A stretch of DNA of 40,937 nucleotides from Rhodospirillaceae bacterium (GCA_002686255.1 NZAZ01000100.1:1-40937), one strand, 5' to 3'. Counted from the first letter of the stretch, positions 1 through 8,774 are shown. Translations and numbers: made by a program. Notes: generated by a model not told the origin, from the sequence alone.

Positions 1-56
1 AGTATCAGTCAGCTTGATGCTAATTGATTTAACGAACGGATGAAAGGAAGCGGTAT

Positions 57-234
57 ATGAACTTCGAAGATGCCCTTGCCGCTGCTGCTGCCGGGGATGA
101 CCATGTTTCCAGTTGGACTTGCGGCTTCTCTCAAGGCCCTCATGACATCTACATTAACGTGAATAATGACTTTCAAGCCCGTTGTGCAAATCTCTGCGAG
201 ACGGCAAGGTGGCGGCGGCGGAATGATCCATGAG
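57..234 (+). CDS. Short hypothetical ORF upstream of CDP-alcohol phosphatidyltransferase
   Basis: A 58-codon frame opens with ATG 57 behind a good ribosome-binding site (AAGGAAG, about 7 bases upstream). It closes with TGA at 232-234, after the ATG of the next gene at 223, so the two overlap in the style of coupled genes. The peptide begins MNFEDALAAAAAG and ends in an Arg-rich stretch. I recognise no domain. It could be a real small protein, a leader that couples translation to the next gene, or a truncated remnant at an island edge. Confidence 0.35.
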
Positions 235-960
235 ACGACTGATGCAAGTTGGGGAACAAGGAACAGGCCAGTGATTTTCATTAAATTGATAACTGTTTCG
301 ATTTTTCCGCTGATACGCCAAATATCGCTTAGGGTTTCCCCCCTGTTGATTCGCTTGCCGATTAGCGCGAACCAAGTGACGACCGCATCTTTTCTAGCCG
401 GGGGGGGAGCTTGTTGGTATCTGGCCAAAGGAACGTATGAAACGACACTTGTTGGCGCTCTTCTTTTCCTCTTATGCTATATTCTCGACAATTCTGATGG
501 TGAAGTGGCGCGGGCCAAGAATCAGTGCTCAGAGTTCGGTGAAAAGTACGACACTTTCGTTGACTGGGTCGTACACGCGGGGTTCTTTGCGTGTCTGGGA
601 TGGGGCGTCGCTCAAGAAACTGGGCAGAATCTGTGGTTGTGGCTCGGCCTGTTTGGTGCTGCGGGCGGGAGTATCAACTATTTTATCGGTATCTATATGG
701 ATTCTCGATTTCGACGACAACTCGGCAAGGAATATGATTCGACGGGTAGGTCCCACCATGAGGCCCACCCCGCACCCAAGGAGGTGAAGCAGTGGGCCGT
801 CTTTATTTTACGTGAAATGTCGCGAGCCGATTTCTGCTTCATCGTCCTATTTTTGGCTCTATTCGACGTGACTTGGTTTCTTTTGCCCACCGCAGCCGTC
901 GGCGCACATGTCTATTGGATGACCCAGTTTTTCCGTGGAGCAAGGGATTACCACGTATAA
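223..960 (+). CDS. CDP-alcohol phosphatidyltransferase family membrane protein
   Basis: This is a 245-aa integral membrane enzyme of the CDP-OH-P family, which moves a phospho-alcohol or phosphatidyl group from a CDP-linked donor to an alcohol. The full signature is present: D-NS-DG-EV-AR, eight residues, then G-EKY-D-TFV-D, so all four metal-binding or catalytic Asp residues are intact. Several hydrophobic segments surround it. ATG 223 is preferred over the in-frame ATG 166 because the paralog at 29131-30141 aligns from about this point (FPLIR..., then P(I/V)SANQ(V/I)TTAS). That paralog is clearly related along the whole length, including YFIGI and ITQFARGA/MTQFFRGA near the C-terminus. The base composition is visibly more AT-rich than in the housekeeping genes to the right, which fits recent acquisition. 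The substrate cannot be told from sequence. Confidence 0.88.
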   Translation: MIHETTDASWGTRNRPVIFIKLITVSIFPLIRQISLRVSPLLIRLPISANQVTTASFLAGGGACWYLAKGTYETTLVGALLFLLCYILDNSDGEVARAKNQCSEFGEKYDTFVDWVVHAGFFACLGWGVAQETGQNLWLWLGLFGAAGGSINYFIGIYMDSRFRRQLGKEYDSTGRSHHEAHPAPKEVKQWAVFILREMSRADFCFIVLFLALFDVTWFLLPTAAVGAHVYWMTQFFRGARDYHV

Positions 961-1132
961 ATGTTGGTATCTCGTGTCCGTCAACAAACCATTTGGAACG
1001 CCTGATTCTGTTTCGTAACAAAGGATTGTCTAACGTCAGCGCCTATGGGACGCATTGAGGTGATTGCATAGCCACGTAGAGCATGGTACTAGCAGTGGAA
1101 GCCTGAAGTGGTCGGGTAAATCGCCCCTTTCT

Positions 1133-1154
1133 AGTGGGTACTCAGTGGGTACTC
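1133..1154 (+). repeat. Two adjacent 11-bp direct repeats next to tRNA-Asn
   Basis: AGTGGGTACTC occurs twice with no gap, at 1133-1143 and 1144-1154. The pair lies 58 bp from the 3' end of tRNA-Asn, on the side of the AT-richer DNA. Short tandem repeats in this position resemble arm-type binding sites of tyrosine recombinases beside a tRNA attachment site. No integrase gene lies inside the window. Confidence 0.6.
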
Positions 1155-1169
1155 ATTAGATTTTAAATG

Positions 1170-1207
1170 AATCAAGGGGCCAGCTATTTCTAGCTAACCC
1201 CTTGATT
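1170..1207 (-). terminator. Hairpin terminator after the tRNA-Asn/tRNA-Cys unit
   Basis: A perfect 10-bp outer stem (AATCAAGGGG at 1170-1179 with CCCCTTGATT at 1198-1207) encloses an AGCTA/TAGCT inner stem with a TTTC loop. Read on the minus strand it follows the 3' end of tRNA-Asn within 5 bases and leads into CATTTAAAAT. It could work in both directions and would also end transcription coming from the left. Confidence 0.65.
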
Positions 1208-1211
1208 TATC

Positions 1212-1287
1212 TGGCTCCGGCGGCTGGACTCGAACCAGCGACATATGGATTAACAGTCCACCGTTCTACCAACTGAACTACGCCGGA
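1212..1287 (-). tRNA. tRNA-Asn (GTT)
   Basis: The reverse complement folds as a complete tRNA. The acceptor arm is TCCGGCG/CGCCGGA, the D-arm contains AGTTGGTAGA, the anticodon loop is CTGTTAATC with GTT, the T-arm contains GGTTCGAGTCC, the discriminator base is G and the CCA end is encoded. It lies 8 bp downstream of tRNA-Cys on the same strand, so the two are probably one transcript. Its 3' end faces the AT-richer segment at 1-1170, the usual arrangement when a tRNA serves as an attachment site. Confidence 0.96.
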
Positions 1288-1295
1288 TTAAACTT

Positions 1296-1369
1296 TGGAG
1301 GCGCGGACCGGAATCGAACCGGTGTACACGGCTTTGCAGGCCGCTGCGTAGCCACTCCGCCACCGCGCC
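1296..1369 (-). tRNA. tRNA-Cys (GCA)
   Basis: The reverse complement reads GGCGCGG at the acceptor 5' side and CCGCGCC at the 3' side, with an encoded TCCA end. The anticodon loop contains CTGCAAA (anticodon GCA) and the T-arm contains GGTTCGATTCC. It is the first gene of a two-tRNA unit with tRNA-Asn. Confidence 0.96.
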
Positions 1370-1524
1370 AGCGACGTTTTACGTGGCCCGCACCGGCGAC
1401 GGGCAGGGGAACTTAGACCCTGCCCCGGCCCCGGTCAAGCGGCCGGAACGGCGGCGGCCATTGTCATCGGCCTAGCCGCGCCCTATAAACAGTCGAAGCG
1501 AAATGGCTTTTGGAGGTTCCCTCA

Positions 1525-2175
1525 ATGGATTTCGCCGCCGCCCGCGAAAACATGGTGGATTGTCAGATCCTCCCCAATCGCGTGACCGACCAAAGGCTTA
1601 TCGGCGCCTTAAGCGCGATACCCCGCGAAGCTTTCGTGCCGACCGAATTCAAGGGTGTAGCTTACGTTGACGAGGCCATTCCGCTCAGCGGCGGAAGGTA
1701 TCTCATGGAGCCCTTGATCACGGCCAGGCTTATTCAGGCGGCCGAACCCAAAACCCAGGACCTGGCGCTGGTCGTCGGTTGCGGCACCGGTTATGGGGCG
1801 GCCGTGCTTTCCTATCTGGCCGGCACCGTCGTCGCCGTCGAAAGCGACGGAGGCCTGGCAAAAGAAGCCAATCAAATTTTGTCCGGCCTCGGCATCGATA
1901 CCGTAGCGGTCATCGAAGGCCACCTGGAAAATGGATACCGGAAGCAAGCCCCCTATGACGTTATCTTCTTCGATGGCGCCGTCGCCGATGTCCCCGAGGC
2001 CATTTCCTCGCAGTTGGCCGAGGACGGCCGACTGGTCGCCGTCATTTCCGAAGACGGCGTCGGCAAGGCCATGCTCATGACGCGGCACCATGACCAGCTT
2101 TCCAGCCGCGAGGTATTCGACGCCGGCACGCCGCCACTGCCCGGTTTCGAACCTTCGGAATCCTTCGTTTTTTAA
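1525..2175 (+). CDS. pcm: Protein-L-isoaspartate O-methyltransferase family protein
   Basis: This 216-aa soluble SAM-dependent methyltransferase belongs to the PCMT family, which repairs isoaspartyl residues in damaged proteins. The N-terminus (MDFAAARENMVDCQILPNRV) and the P-REAFVP segment are typical of the alphaproteobacterial Pcm-like branch that sits next to tolC. The SAM-binding motif I is VVGCGTGYGAAVLSYLA, followed by an acidic strand end (AVESD). ATG 1525 is chosen over TTG 1510 because a TGGAGG ribosome-binding site lies 8 bases before it. It reads in the same direction as tolC, but the 284-bp gap leaves room for a separate tolC promoter. Members of this branch have not always been shown to act on isoaspartate, so the exact substrate is inferred. 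Confidence 0.85.
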   Translation: MDFAAARENMVDCQILPNRVTDQRLIGALSAIPREAFVPTEFKGVAYVDEAIPLSGGRYLMEPLITARLIQAAEPKTQDLALVVGCGTGYGAAVLSYLAGTVVAVESDGGLAKEANQILSGLGIDTVAVIEGHLENGYRKQAPYDVIFFDGAVADVPEAISSQLAEDGRLVAVISEDGVGKAMLMTRHHDQLSSREVFDAGTPPLPGFEPSESFVF

Positions 2176-2459
2176 AACTTTGCGCCCCTTTGCCGCCGTC
2201 CTTTTAATCCTCGGATGACGCTCGCCGCGAATCGGTGCTCCCATAAATGGCTGAAACCGCACCGGGCGGCGTTTTCAAGTTGCTTCCAGGACCGCCGGCC
2301 GCCGTCAACCTATCCCCTAAAAGTATAGTGTTTGCTTGCACTTAAGGACTGCACGCCCAACCGGGGCGACTCACGTTCCTTTACCTCGGAGTTGGGAGGC
2401 AGGTAAAGTTGGACCAATGACGCAACGACGCGATGACCGGGCAGAGGGGAGCAAGCGGC

Positions 2460-3842
2460 ATGATTGCGCGTTTGCCGGGCGTTCTTAGACATCTGGTTTT
2501 TCCTCTCTGCTTGTTCGTATTGGCGCCGGGAGAAGTGAAAGCCCAGACTCTTGAGGACGCATTAACGGCAGCTTATCTCAATAATCCGACGCTGCTTGGC
2601 CAGAGGGCCAAGGTCCGGGCTACTGACGAGCAGGTGCCGCAGGCGCTTTCCAATTGGCGGCCCAGTGTTGAAATATCCGGCAGTGCCGGTTTTGAGAGCG
2701 TCAGGAACTCCATCAGCACCACGGACACTGGTCAACACCGCGAACCCAGGACCCTCAGCCTGTCTCTCACCCAGCCGATTTTCCGGGGCGGGCGGACCAT
2801 CGCCGCGACCCGCGAGGCCGAAAACGCCATTTTGGCGGAACGCGCCCGCCTGACGGAAACGGAACAAGACGTGTTGTTGATCGCAGCGACGGCGTTTCTG
2901 GATGTGTTCAGGGACGAGGCGGTCCTCAAGCTCAATACCAACAACGAACAGGTCCTGAAACGGCAATTGGAAGCGACCCGCGACCGGTTCGAGGTCGGCG
3001 AGATCACCCGCACCGACGTTCACCAGGCCAAGGCCCGCCTGGCCGGGGCGGCAGCGGACCGCATCAACTCTGAAGGAAATCTTGAGGCTTCCCGGGCAAC
3101 TTATCGAAACGTCGTCGGCGCCGAGGCGCCCCGGAACCTTAACACCCCGGTCCAACCCCCTGGCCAGGTTGAAAGCAAGGCCGAGGCGGTCAAAGTGGCG
3201 GCGGTCAACGCCCCGGGCGTTCTCAGCACCGAATTTGACCGGTTGTCCTTGTTGGATAATGTCGATGAAGTAAAAGGCGAACTGTTGCCGAGCCTCAGTC
3301 TTGCCACCGAGGTGTCCCGGGGGTTGCAAACCTCGGGCGAAACCGGGCGATCCGAATCCGCAGAAGTAACCTTCAATTTGACCATTCCCCTCTATCAGCA
3401 AGGCGAGGTCTTTTCCCGGCTTCGCGAGGCCAAGCAGGATGTCGCCGAACAGTTGCAGGCCGTCGACCAGGCCCGCCGCGACGCCGTCGAGAACGCGACG
3501 AAAGCCTGGGAATCGCTGGTCACCGCGCGGGCCCGGGTCAAGTCCTTCAAGGCCCAGAACGAGGCCAACATAGTGGCCCTGGAAGGCGTCGAACGCGAAG
3601 CCCAGGTCGGTTCCCGGACGGTGCTGGATGTCCTGGACGCCGAACAGGAACTCCTGGATTCCCGCGTTGCCCATGTCAGCGCCCAGCGGGACGAACTGGT
3701 GGCTGTTTTCGAGTTGAAGGCCGCCATGGGCCGGTTGACGGCCAAGGAATTGAAATTGCCGGTGAAAGCCTACGACCCCGTCGATCATTACCGGAAAGTC
3801 CGGGATAAATGGTTCGGCGGCAGCCCTGGCGGGAGCGAATAG
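2460..3842 (+). CDS. tolC: TolC family outer-membrane efflux/secretion channel
   Basis: This 460-aa TolC-type protein would form the trimeric outer-membrane exit duct for type I secretion and drug efflux. A signal peptide is visible (Arg, then a hydrophobic run, then a cleavage region near VKAQT). The mature chain opens with TLEDALTAAYLNNPTL, a hallmark of the family, and has the two duplicated halves with long helical stretches and the TLSLSLTQPIFRGG and VTFNLTIPLYQQG strands. ATG 2460 fits the AGAGGGGA ribosome-binding site better than ATG 2433 and puts the signal peptide at the N-terminus. It could serve the type I ABC/HlyD pair at 19131-22729, which has no TolC gene of its own. Confidence 0.93.
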   Translation: MIARLPGVLRHLVFPLCLFVLAPGEVKAQTLEDALTAAYLNNPTLLGQRAKVRATDEQVPQALSNWRPSVEISGSAGFESVRNSISTTDTGQHREPRTLSLSLTQPIFRGGRTIAATREAENAILAERARLTETEQDVLLIAATAFLDVFRDEAVLKLNTNNEQVLKRQLEATRDRFEVGEITRTDVHQAKARLAGAAADRINSEGNLEASRATYRNVVGAEAPRNLNTPVQPPGQVESKAEAVKVAAVNAPGVLSTEFDRLSLLDNVDEVKGELLPSLSLATEVSRGLQTSGETGRSESAEVTFNLTIPLYQQGEVFSRLREAKQDVAEQLQAVDQARRDAVENATKAWESLVTARARVKSFKAQNEANIVALEGVEREAQVGSRTVLDVLDAEQELLDSRVAHVSAQRDELVAVFELKAAMGRLTAKELKLPVKAYDPVDHYRKVRDKWFGGSPGGSE

Positions 3843-4005
3843 CATGTCGGGAGAGAAAGAAAGATTGGAGATTTGCCGCCCGGACAAGGAGCGGATGAGG
3901 AATCCTGCTGGTGTTTCCCTTGCCGGTATCATACCTTTTATTAATGTTTTTGGGGGGTAGCATTGCTACCCGGGGGAATGCCCAAACAAGTCAAATGGAC
4001 GTTTC

Positions 4006-4659
4006 ATGAGCGAAGAAGCACCGGAACCTGCGGAAGGCGCGGAAGGGGCTGACGGCGAAGAGCCTTCGATGGAGGACATCCTGGCGTCCATTCGCCGGAT
4101 TCTCTCCGAGGAAGAGCAGGAAGCCGAGGAAGCGGCCGAGGCCGCTCCTGAACCGGCGCCCGAACCCGAACCGGCGCCCGAACCCAAACCGGCGCCCGAA
4201 CCCGAGCCGGCGCCCGAACCCGAACCGGCACCCGAGCCCGAGCCGGCGCCCGAGGTGGAACCCGAAGCGGCACCCGAGCTCGAGCCGGCACCCGAGCCCG
4301 AAGCGGCGCCAGAGCCGGCACCCGAACCGGTGCCTCCGCCGCCTCTGCCGCCCATGCCAGCGTCCATGGAGAACGTGCTTCAACTGACTCCGGAAATGGT
4401 CACCTCGGACATTGTTTCAGGGCCGGCGATCAATGCCTCGACCGACGTTCTGGCGGAACTGGCGAAGGCGATTCTGAACCGGCGCGACGTCGCCATCGAC
4501 GAAGCGGGCCGGAACATGACCCTGGAAGGCATGGTGCGTGAAATGCTCAAGCCCCTGCTCAGGGAATGGCTGGACCGCAATCTTTCTTACCTGATCGAGC
4601 GCCTGGTGAAGAAGGAAATCGACACCATGATCAACCGGGCCGAAGAATCTTCCGATTAG
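4006..4659 (+). CDS. popZ: PopZ family (DUF2497) polar organising protein
   Basis: This 217-aa acidic protein has the three-part plan of PopZ. A short N-terminal helix ([17 protein letters not shown], about residues 21-38) is followed by a long disordered spacer of Pro-Glu-Pro-Ala repeats (about 47-115). The conserved C-terminal helices contain [22 protein letters not shown] and KKEID. In Caulobacter, PopZ forms a matrix at the cell pole that anchors chromosome centromeres and signalling proteins. The spacer is built from tandem GAACCGGCGCCC-like DNA units, so its length probably varies between strains. It sits just before valS, as in other alphaproteobacteria. Confidence 0.9.
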   Translation: MSEEAPEPAEGAEGADGEEPSMEDILASIRRILSEEEQEAEEAAEAAPEPAPEPEPAPEPKPAPEPEPAPEPEPAPEPEPAPEVEPEAAPELEPAPEPEAAPEPAPEPVPPPPLPPMPASMENVLQLTPEMVTSDIVSGPAINASTDVLAELAKAILNRRDVAIDEAGRNMTLEGMVREMLKPLLREWLDRNLSYLIERLVKKEIDTMINRAEESSD

Positions 4660-4663
4660 ACCG

Positions 4664-4916
4664 AGTGGATAGAATCCAGCATATTGACCCCATGCGACGG
4701 CTCCCTAAGTTCATCCGGCCAAGTTCATCCGGAAAGGCGTGCGATACGTGGTGATGCGGGCTCATCACAAGCGTCGGGCGACGCATCCGGCGAACTTGGG
4801 AAACGGGGCCCCCTGGGCGTTTTTTGGGGCGTCCTGGGGCGCTCTCCTGCCGGGAAACCGGGATAGGGGCCGGGATAGGGAATCGTATGGGCGTGAATTG
4901 TTAGATTTTATCCACT
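4664..4916. repeat. 253-bp inverted-repeat element between popZ and valS
   Basis: The ends are imperfect inverted repeats. AGTGGATAGAATCCAGCA at 4664 matches the reverse complement of the right end, AGTGGATAAAATCTAACA, and similarity continues inward for about 35 bases (TT-AC-CC-AT-CGA). No ORF of its own is convincing. A one-ended relative begins at 11353. It looks like a non-autonomous (MITE-like) element that fills most of the 345-bp popZ-valS gap. Confidence 0.6.
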
Positions 4917-5004
4917 AGCCACCCCCGTTTGGCCCGGTTAAATTGCGCCGCGACGGGCGGCGTTGTATCTCCCGATCCATTAACGTAAAGAAGGCCCGCC
5001 AGCC

Positions 5005-7662
5005 ATGCTGGACAAGACCTATCGGCCGGGTGAGGTCGAAGAAAAACATTATGCTTCCTGGGAGTCCAAGGGCGCGTTCGCCTGCGGCCAACATCCGGAC
5101 GCCGATCCGTTTGCCATCGTCATCCCGCCTCCCAACATTACCGGCAGCCTTCACATGGGCCATGCCCTCAACAGCACTTTACAGGACATCCTTATCCGGT
5201 ATCAGCGGATGCGGGGGCTGGACGCGCTTTGGCAACCGGGAACCGACCATGCCGGAATCGCCACCCAGATAGTCGTCGAACGCCAGTTGGCGGAAGAAGG
5301 TAAAACCCGTCATGACCTGGGGCGCGGGAAGTTCATTGAGCGGGTCTGGGAATGGAAGGCGGAATCGGGCGGCACCATCACAAGCCAACTCCGTCGGCTC
5401 GGCGCGTCGTGCGATTGGGGGCGCGAGCGTTTCACCATGGATGCCGGCCTTTCCAGCGCCGTGCGCAAGGTCTTCGTCGAGCTTTACAAGCAAAACCTGA
5501 TTTACCGGGACAAAAGGCTGGTCAACTGGGACCCCGAGCTTCACACCGCCATTTCGGACCTGGAGGTGGAACAGCGCGAGGTGACGGGCAAAATGTGGTA
5601 CTTCAAGTACCCCATCGAGGACCGCGAGGGCGAATTCGTCACCATCGCCACCACCCGGCCCGAGACCATGCTCGGCGACGTCGCCGTCGCCGTTCATCCC
5701 GACGACGGCCGTTACAAGGACCTGGTGGGCAGGAACTGTATTCTGCCCATCGTCGGACGCAAGCTCATCGTCGTCGCCGATGAATACGCCGACCCGGAAA
5801 AGGGCTCGGGCGCGGTCAAGATGACGCCGGCCCATGACTTCAACGATTTCGAGGTCGGCAAGCGCCATAACCTGAAGATGGTCAACATTTTCGACCAGGA
5901 CGCGCGTCTCAACGACAACGTGCCCGAAGCCTACCGGGGCATGGACCGCTATGAGGCCCGGGTAAAGGTCCTGGCCGAGATGGAATCCCTTGGGCTTTTC
6001 GACAAGGTCGGGGAAAACCCGATGACCATCCCCTATGGCGACCGCTCGGGCGTCGTCATCGAGCCGTGGCTGATGGATCAGTGGTTCGTCGATGCCGAAA
6101 GGCTCGCCGGGCCGGCGATCACGGCGGTCGAGCAGGGCCGCACCACCTTCGTGCCCAATCAGTGGCAAAACACCTATTACGAATGGATGCGCAACATCCA
6201 GCCGTGGTGCATCTCGCGCCAGATCTGGTGGGGCCATCAAATCCCGGCCTGGTTCGGCCCCGACGGCGAGATCTTCGTCGAGGAAACCGAGGAAGAAGCC
6301 CTGGCCGAGGCCGAGAAGGCCTATGGCAAACCGGTCGAGCTAGAGCGCGACGAAGACGTTCTCGACACCTGGTTCTCGTCCGCGCTGTGGCCGTTCTCCA
6401 CCCTCGGCTGGCCAGACGAGACGCCTGAACTCAAGCGCTATTACCCGACCGACGTGCTGATTACCGGTTTCGACATCATCTTTTTCTGGGTCGCCCGGAT
6501 GATGATGATGGGCCTGCATTTCATGGACGAAGTGCCGTTCCATGCCGTCTACATCCATGCCCTGGTGCGCGACGAAAAAGGCCAGAAGATGTCGAAATCC
6601 AAGGGCAACATCATCGACCCGCTGAAACTGATCGACAAATTCGGCGCCGATGCGCTCCGCTTCACGCTCACCGCCCTTGCCGCGCAGGGCCGCGACGTCA
6701 GGCTCTCGGAAAGCCGGGTCGAAGGTTACCGCAATTTCGTCACCAAGCTCTGGAACGCGGCCCGGTTTTGTCAAATGAACGAATGCACGCCCGTCGACGG
6801 CTTCGATCCCTCCGCCGCCCGGCATACGGTGAACCGCTGGATCATCGGCAAGGTCCGGGACGCCGAGGCGGCGATGACCGGCGCCCTTCAGGCTTATCGT
6901 TTCAACGACGCGGCGGGGGCCCTTTATCATTTCACCTGGGGCACGTTTTGCGACTGGTATCTGGAATTCACGAAGCCGATCCTCGAAGGCGATGACGAGG
7001 CGGCGAAAGCCGAAACCCGGGCGACGGCGGCGTGGACGCTGGATCAATTGCTTCATCTGTTGCATCCGATCATGCCCTTCGTCACCGAGGAGCTGTGGGA
7101 GCAAATGGCCGACGGCGGCCGCGACGGACCGCTGATCACCTCGGCATGGCCAAAACTCGGCAAGGACTTGGTCGATGCCGACGCCAACGCCGAAATGGAC
7201 TGGGTCGTGCGGCTGATTTCCCAGGTCCGTGCCGTTCGCGCCGAAATGAACGTGCCGCCGAAGGCAAAAATCCCGCTTAAATTGAAGGACGCCGGCGACA
7301 AGGCCGAGGCCCGCATGGGCCGTCACCAGGATCTGATTAAACGCCTGGCGCGGCTGTCGTCGCTCGAGGAGTTGGATGGCGAGGTGCCGAAGGGGGCGAT
7401 CCAGGACGTTATCGACGAGGCGACGATCATTCTGCCCATTGCCGACGTCATCGACCTGGACAGCGAAAAGACGCGGTTGGAAAAAGAGATCGCCAAGCTG
7501 AACGCCGAGGTGGAACGCTTCGAAAAGAAGCTGGCGAACGAGAAATTCATCGCCAACGCGCCGGAAGCGGTTGTCGAAACCGAGCGCGAGAAGCTCGAAG
7601 ACGCGATCAACCAGCGCGCCAAGATGGATGAGGCCCTAGGCCGCTTGACCGCGGCAGGCTAA
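5005..7662 (+). CDS. valS: Valyl-tRNA synthetase
   Basis: This 885-aa class Ia aminoacyl-tRNA synthetase charges tRNA-Val in the cytoplasm. The HIGH-type motif is in PPNITGSLHMGHAL (residues 42-55) and the KMSKS motif at residues 528-532. The editing (CP1) domain with TIATTRPETMLGDVAVAVHP lies between them, and the C-terminal coiled coil is visible as LEKEIAKLNAEVERFEKKL. The length and domain order are normal. The start is ATG 5005, about 10 bases after AAGAAGG. mscS follows 23 bp downstream. Confidence 0.98.
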   Translation: MLDKTYRPGEVEEKHYASWESKGAFACGQHPDADPFAIVIPPPNITGSLHMGHALNSTLQDILIRYQRMRGLDALWQPGTDHAGIATQIVVERQLAEEGKTRHDLGRGKFIERVWEWKAESGGTITSQLRRLGASCDWGRERFTMDAGLSSAVRKVFVELYKQNLIYRDKRLVNWDPELHTAISDLEVEQREVTGKMWYFKYPIEDREGEFVTIATTRPETMLGDVAVAVHPDDGRYKDLVGRNCILPIVGRKLIVVADEYADPEKGSGAVKMTPAHDFNDFEVGKRHNLKMVNIFDQDARLNDNVPEAYRGMDRYEARVKVLAEMESLGLFDKVGENPMTIPYGDRSGVVIEPWLMDQWFVDAERLAGPAITAVEQGRTTFVPNQWQNTYYEWMRNIQPWCISRQIWWGHQIPAWFGPDGEIFVEETEEEALAEAEKAYGKPVELERDEDVLDTWFSSALWPFSTLGWPDETPELKRYYPTDVLITGFDIIFFWVARMMMMGLHFMDEVPFHAVYIHALVRDEKGQKMSKSKGNIIDPLKLIDKFGADALRFTLTALAAQGRDVRLSESRVEGYRNFVTKLWNAARFCQMNECTPVDGFDPSAARHTVNRWIIGKVRDAEAAMTGALQAYRFNDAAGALYHFTWGTFCDWYLEFTKPILEGDDEAAKAETRATAAWTLDQLLHLLHPIMPFVTEELWEQMADGGRDGPLITSAWPKLGKDLVDADANAEMDWVVRLISQVRAVRAEMNVPPKAKIPLKLKDAGDKAEARMGRHQDLIKRLARLSSLEELDGEVPKGAIQDVIDEATIILPIADVIDLDSEKTRLEKEIAKLNAEVERFEKKLANEKFIANAPEAVVETEREKLEDAINQRAKMDEALGRLTAAG

Positions 7663-7685
7663 GATCGTCCGGGGAGCCAGGAACC

Positions 7686-8588
7686 ATGGAAAAGCAGACT
7701 CTGGAAATCGTGGAAGAGGTCGTCGCCATCACCGTCGAATACGGGCTGGACATCATCGGCGCCATTGTTCTGTTGATCGTCGGCTGGACCGTCGCAAGCT
7801 GGGCTCGCCGCGGCGTCCGGCATGCGTTGGAACGCGTGCCCCGGATGGACGAAACCCTGAAACCGTTCCTGGCCAAGCTGGTCTGGTACGTGGTCATGGT
7901 CTTCGTCCTGGTCGCGGTTCTCAACCAGTTCGGGGTGCAGACGACATCGGTCATCGCCATCCTAGGCGCCGCCGGCCTGGCCATCGGTTTGGCGCTGCAG
8001 GGCACGCTGGCCAACGTCGCTTCCGGGGTGATGCTGCTGTTCCTCAGGCCGTTCAACATCGGCGATTACGTCGATGCCGGCGGCATCGCCGGCACGGTGG
8101 TCGAAATCGGCCTGTTCAATACCGAAATCAAGACCCGCAAAGGTCTTTGCCTGATCGTTCCCAACAAGATCATCTGGGACAGCCCGATCACCAACTTTTC
8201 CCGCAACCCGACGCGGCGGTTCGATATCACCGTCGGCATCGGTTACGGCGACGACGTCAACGGCGCCATGGACCTGTTGATGGGGTTGTTGACCGGCGAC
8301 GAGCGCATATTGGACGACCCGGAACCCCTGGTCATGATCGAGGAACTGGGCGACAACGCCGTGATCATCAATCTCAGGGCCTGGGCCGGGGCCGGGGATT
8401 TCTGGGCCGCGGTTTGGGACCTCAAAAAGACCCTCAAGGTCGAGCTCGAAGCGGCGGGATACTCGATCCCGTTCCCGCAGCGCGACATCCACATCATTCC
8501 GGAGGACAAGGGGCCGAAAAAGGCCGCCGCGTCCGCAACCGCGCCGACGGTGACACGCGGTGGCCACGGGGGCGGTGACGACGACTGA
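7686..8588 (+). CDS. MscS family mechanosensitive ion channel
   Basis: This 300-aa small-conductance mechanosensitive channel opens under membrane tension to release solutes after osmotic downshock. Three N-terminal membrane helices are visible. The pore helix is Gly/Ala-rich (ILGAAGLAIGLALQGTLANVASG, near residues 93-115), followed by the MscS beta-domain entry (FLRPFNIGDYVDAGGIAGTVVEIGLFNT) and the P-NKIIWDSPITNFSRNPTRR segment. The last 35 residues are a low-complexity Ala/Gly/Asp tail without homology to the core. The gene ends only 11 bp before an inverted class V aminotransferase remnant, so its 3' tail may have been reshaped by that rearrangement. Confidence 0.93.
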   Translation: MEKQTLEIVEEVVAITVEYGLDIIGAIVLLIVGWTVASWARRGVRHALERVPRMDETLKPFLAKLVWYVVMVFVLVAVLNQFGVQTTSVIAILGAAGLAIGLALQGTLANVASGVMLLFLRPFNIGDYVDAGGIAGTVVEIGLFNTEIKTRKGLCLIVPNKIIWDSPITNFSRNPTRRFDITVGIGYGDDVNGAMDLLMGLLTGDERILDDPEPLVMIEELGDNAVIINLRAWAGAGDFWAAVWDLKKTLKVELEAAGYSIPFPQRDIHIIPEDKGPKKAAASATAPTVTRGGHGGGDDD

Positions 8589-8599
8589 TTCCGAAACGG

Positions 8600-8756
8600 C
8601 GCCGGGCTGGACCTGGGTTTCGCGCATGTATTCGGTGACGCGGTTGACGACGCTTTCGGGCACGAAGGAACCGCCGGCGTTCTCGAAAAACGCCCAGTCC
8701 CAGCAGCGGGATGGATAAAGCCCGCGGATGAAGTCCAGGTCCAAAGGTAAGGGCAA
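8600..8756 (-). pseudogene. N-terminal remnant of a class V aminotransferase (cysteine desulfurase-like)
   Basis: On the minus strand about 52 codons read as the start of a PLP-dependent class V aminotransferase: LPLDLDFIRGLYPS, then WAFFENAGGSFVPESVV, then TEYMRETQVQPG. This is the beginning of the cysteine-desulfurase/kynureninase-like fold. The similarity stops near 8600, and the frame then runs antisense through mscS. There is no PLP lysine and no C-terminal domain. The likely first codon is TTG at 8756. The remnant is trapped between the end of mscS and a repeat element that begins at 8775, which suggests that deletion or element insertion destroyed the gene. Confidence 0.65.
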
Positions 8757-8774
8757 GGAAACGGGACCCGGGCT

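Noticed and set aside
961..1169. Possible small gene between the first phosphatidyltransferase and the tRNAs
   Set aside because: The frames are short, lack ribosome-binding sites and show no similarity that I recognise. The stretch is better read as an island end.
2176..2459. Searched for an RNA gene or riboswitch before tolC
   Set aside because: No conserved structure was recognised. It is probably just the tolC promoter region.
2562..3932. A 456-codon minus-strand frame across tolC
   Set aside because: It is antisense to a well-supported TolC gene and has no recognisable domain.
3844..3960. A 38-codon frame just after tolC
   Set aside because: It has no ribosome-binding site of note and no family features. 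It may be chance in the tolC-popZ gap.
4140..4335. Pro/Glu repeats in popZ considered as a mobile or structural DNA repeat
   Set aside because: They are in frame and form the disordered spacer expected in PopZ proteins.
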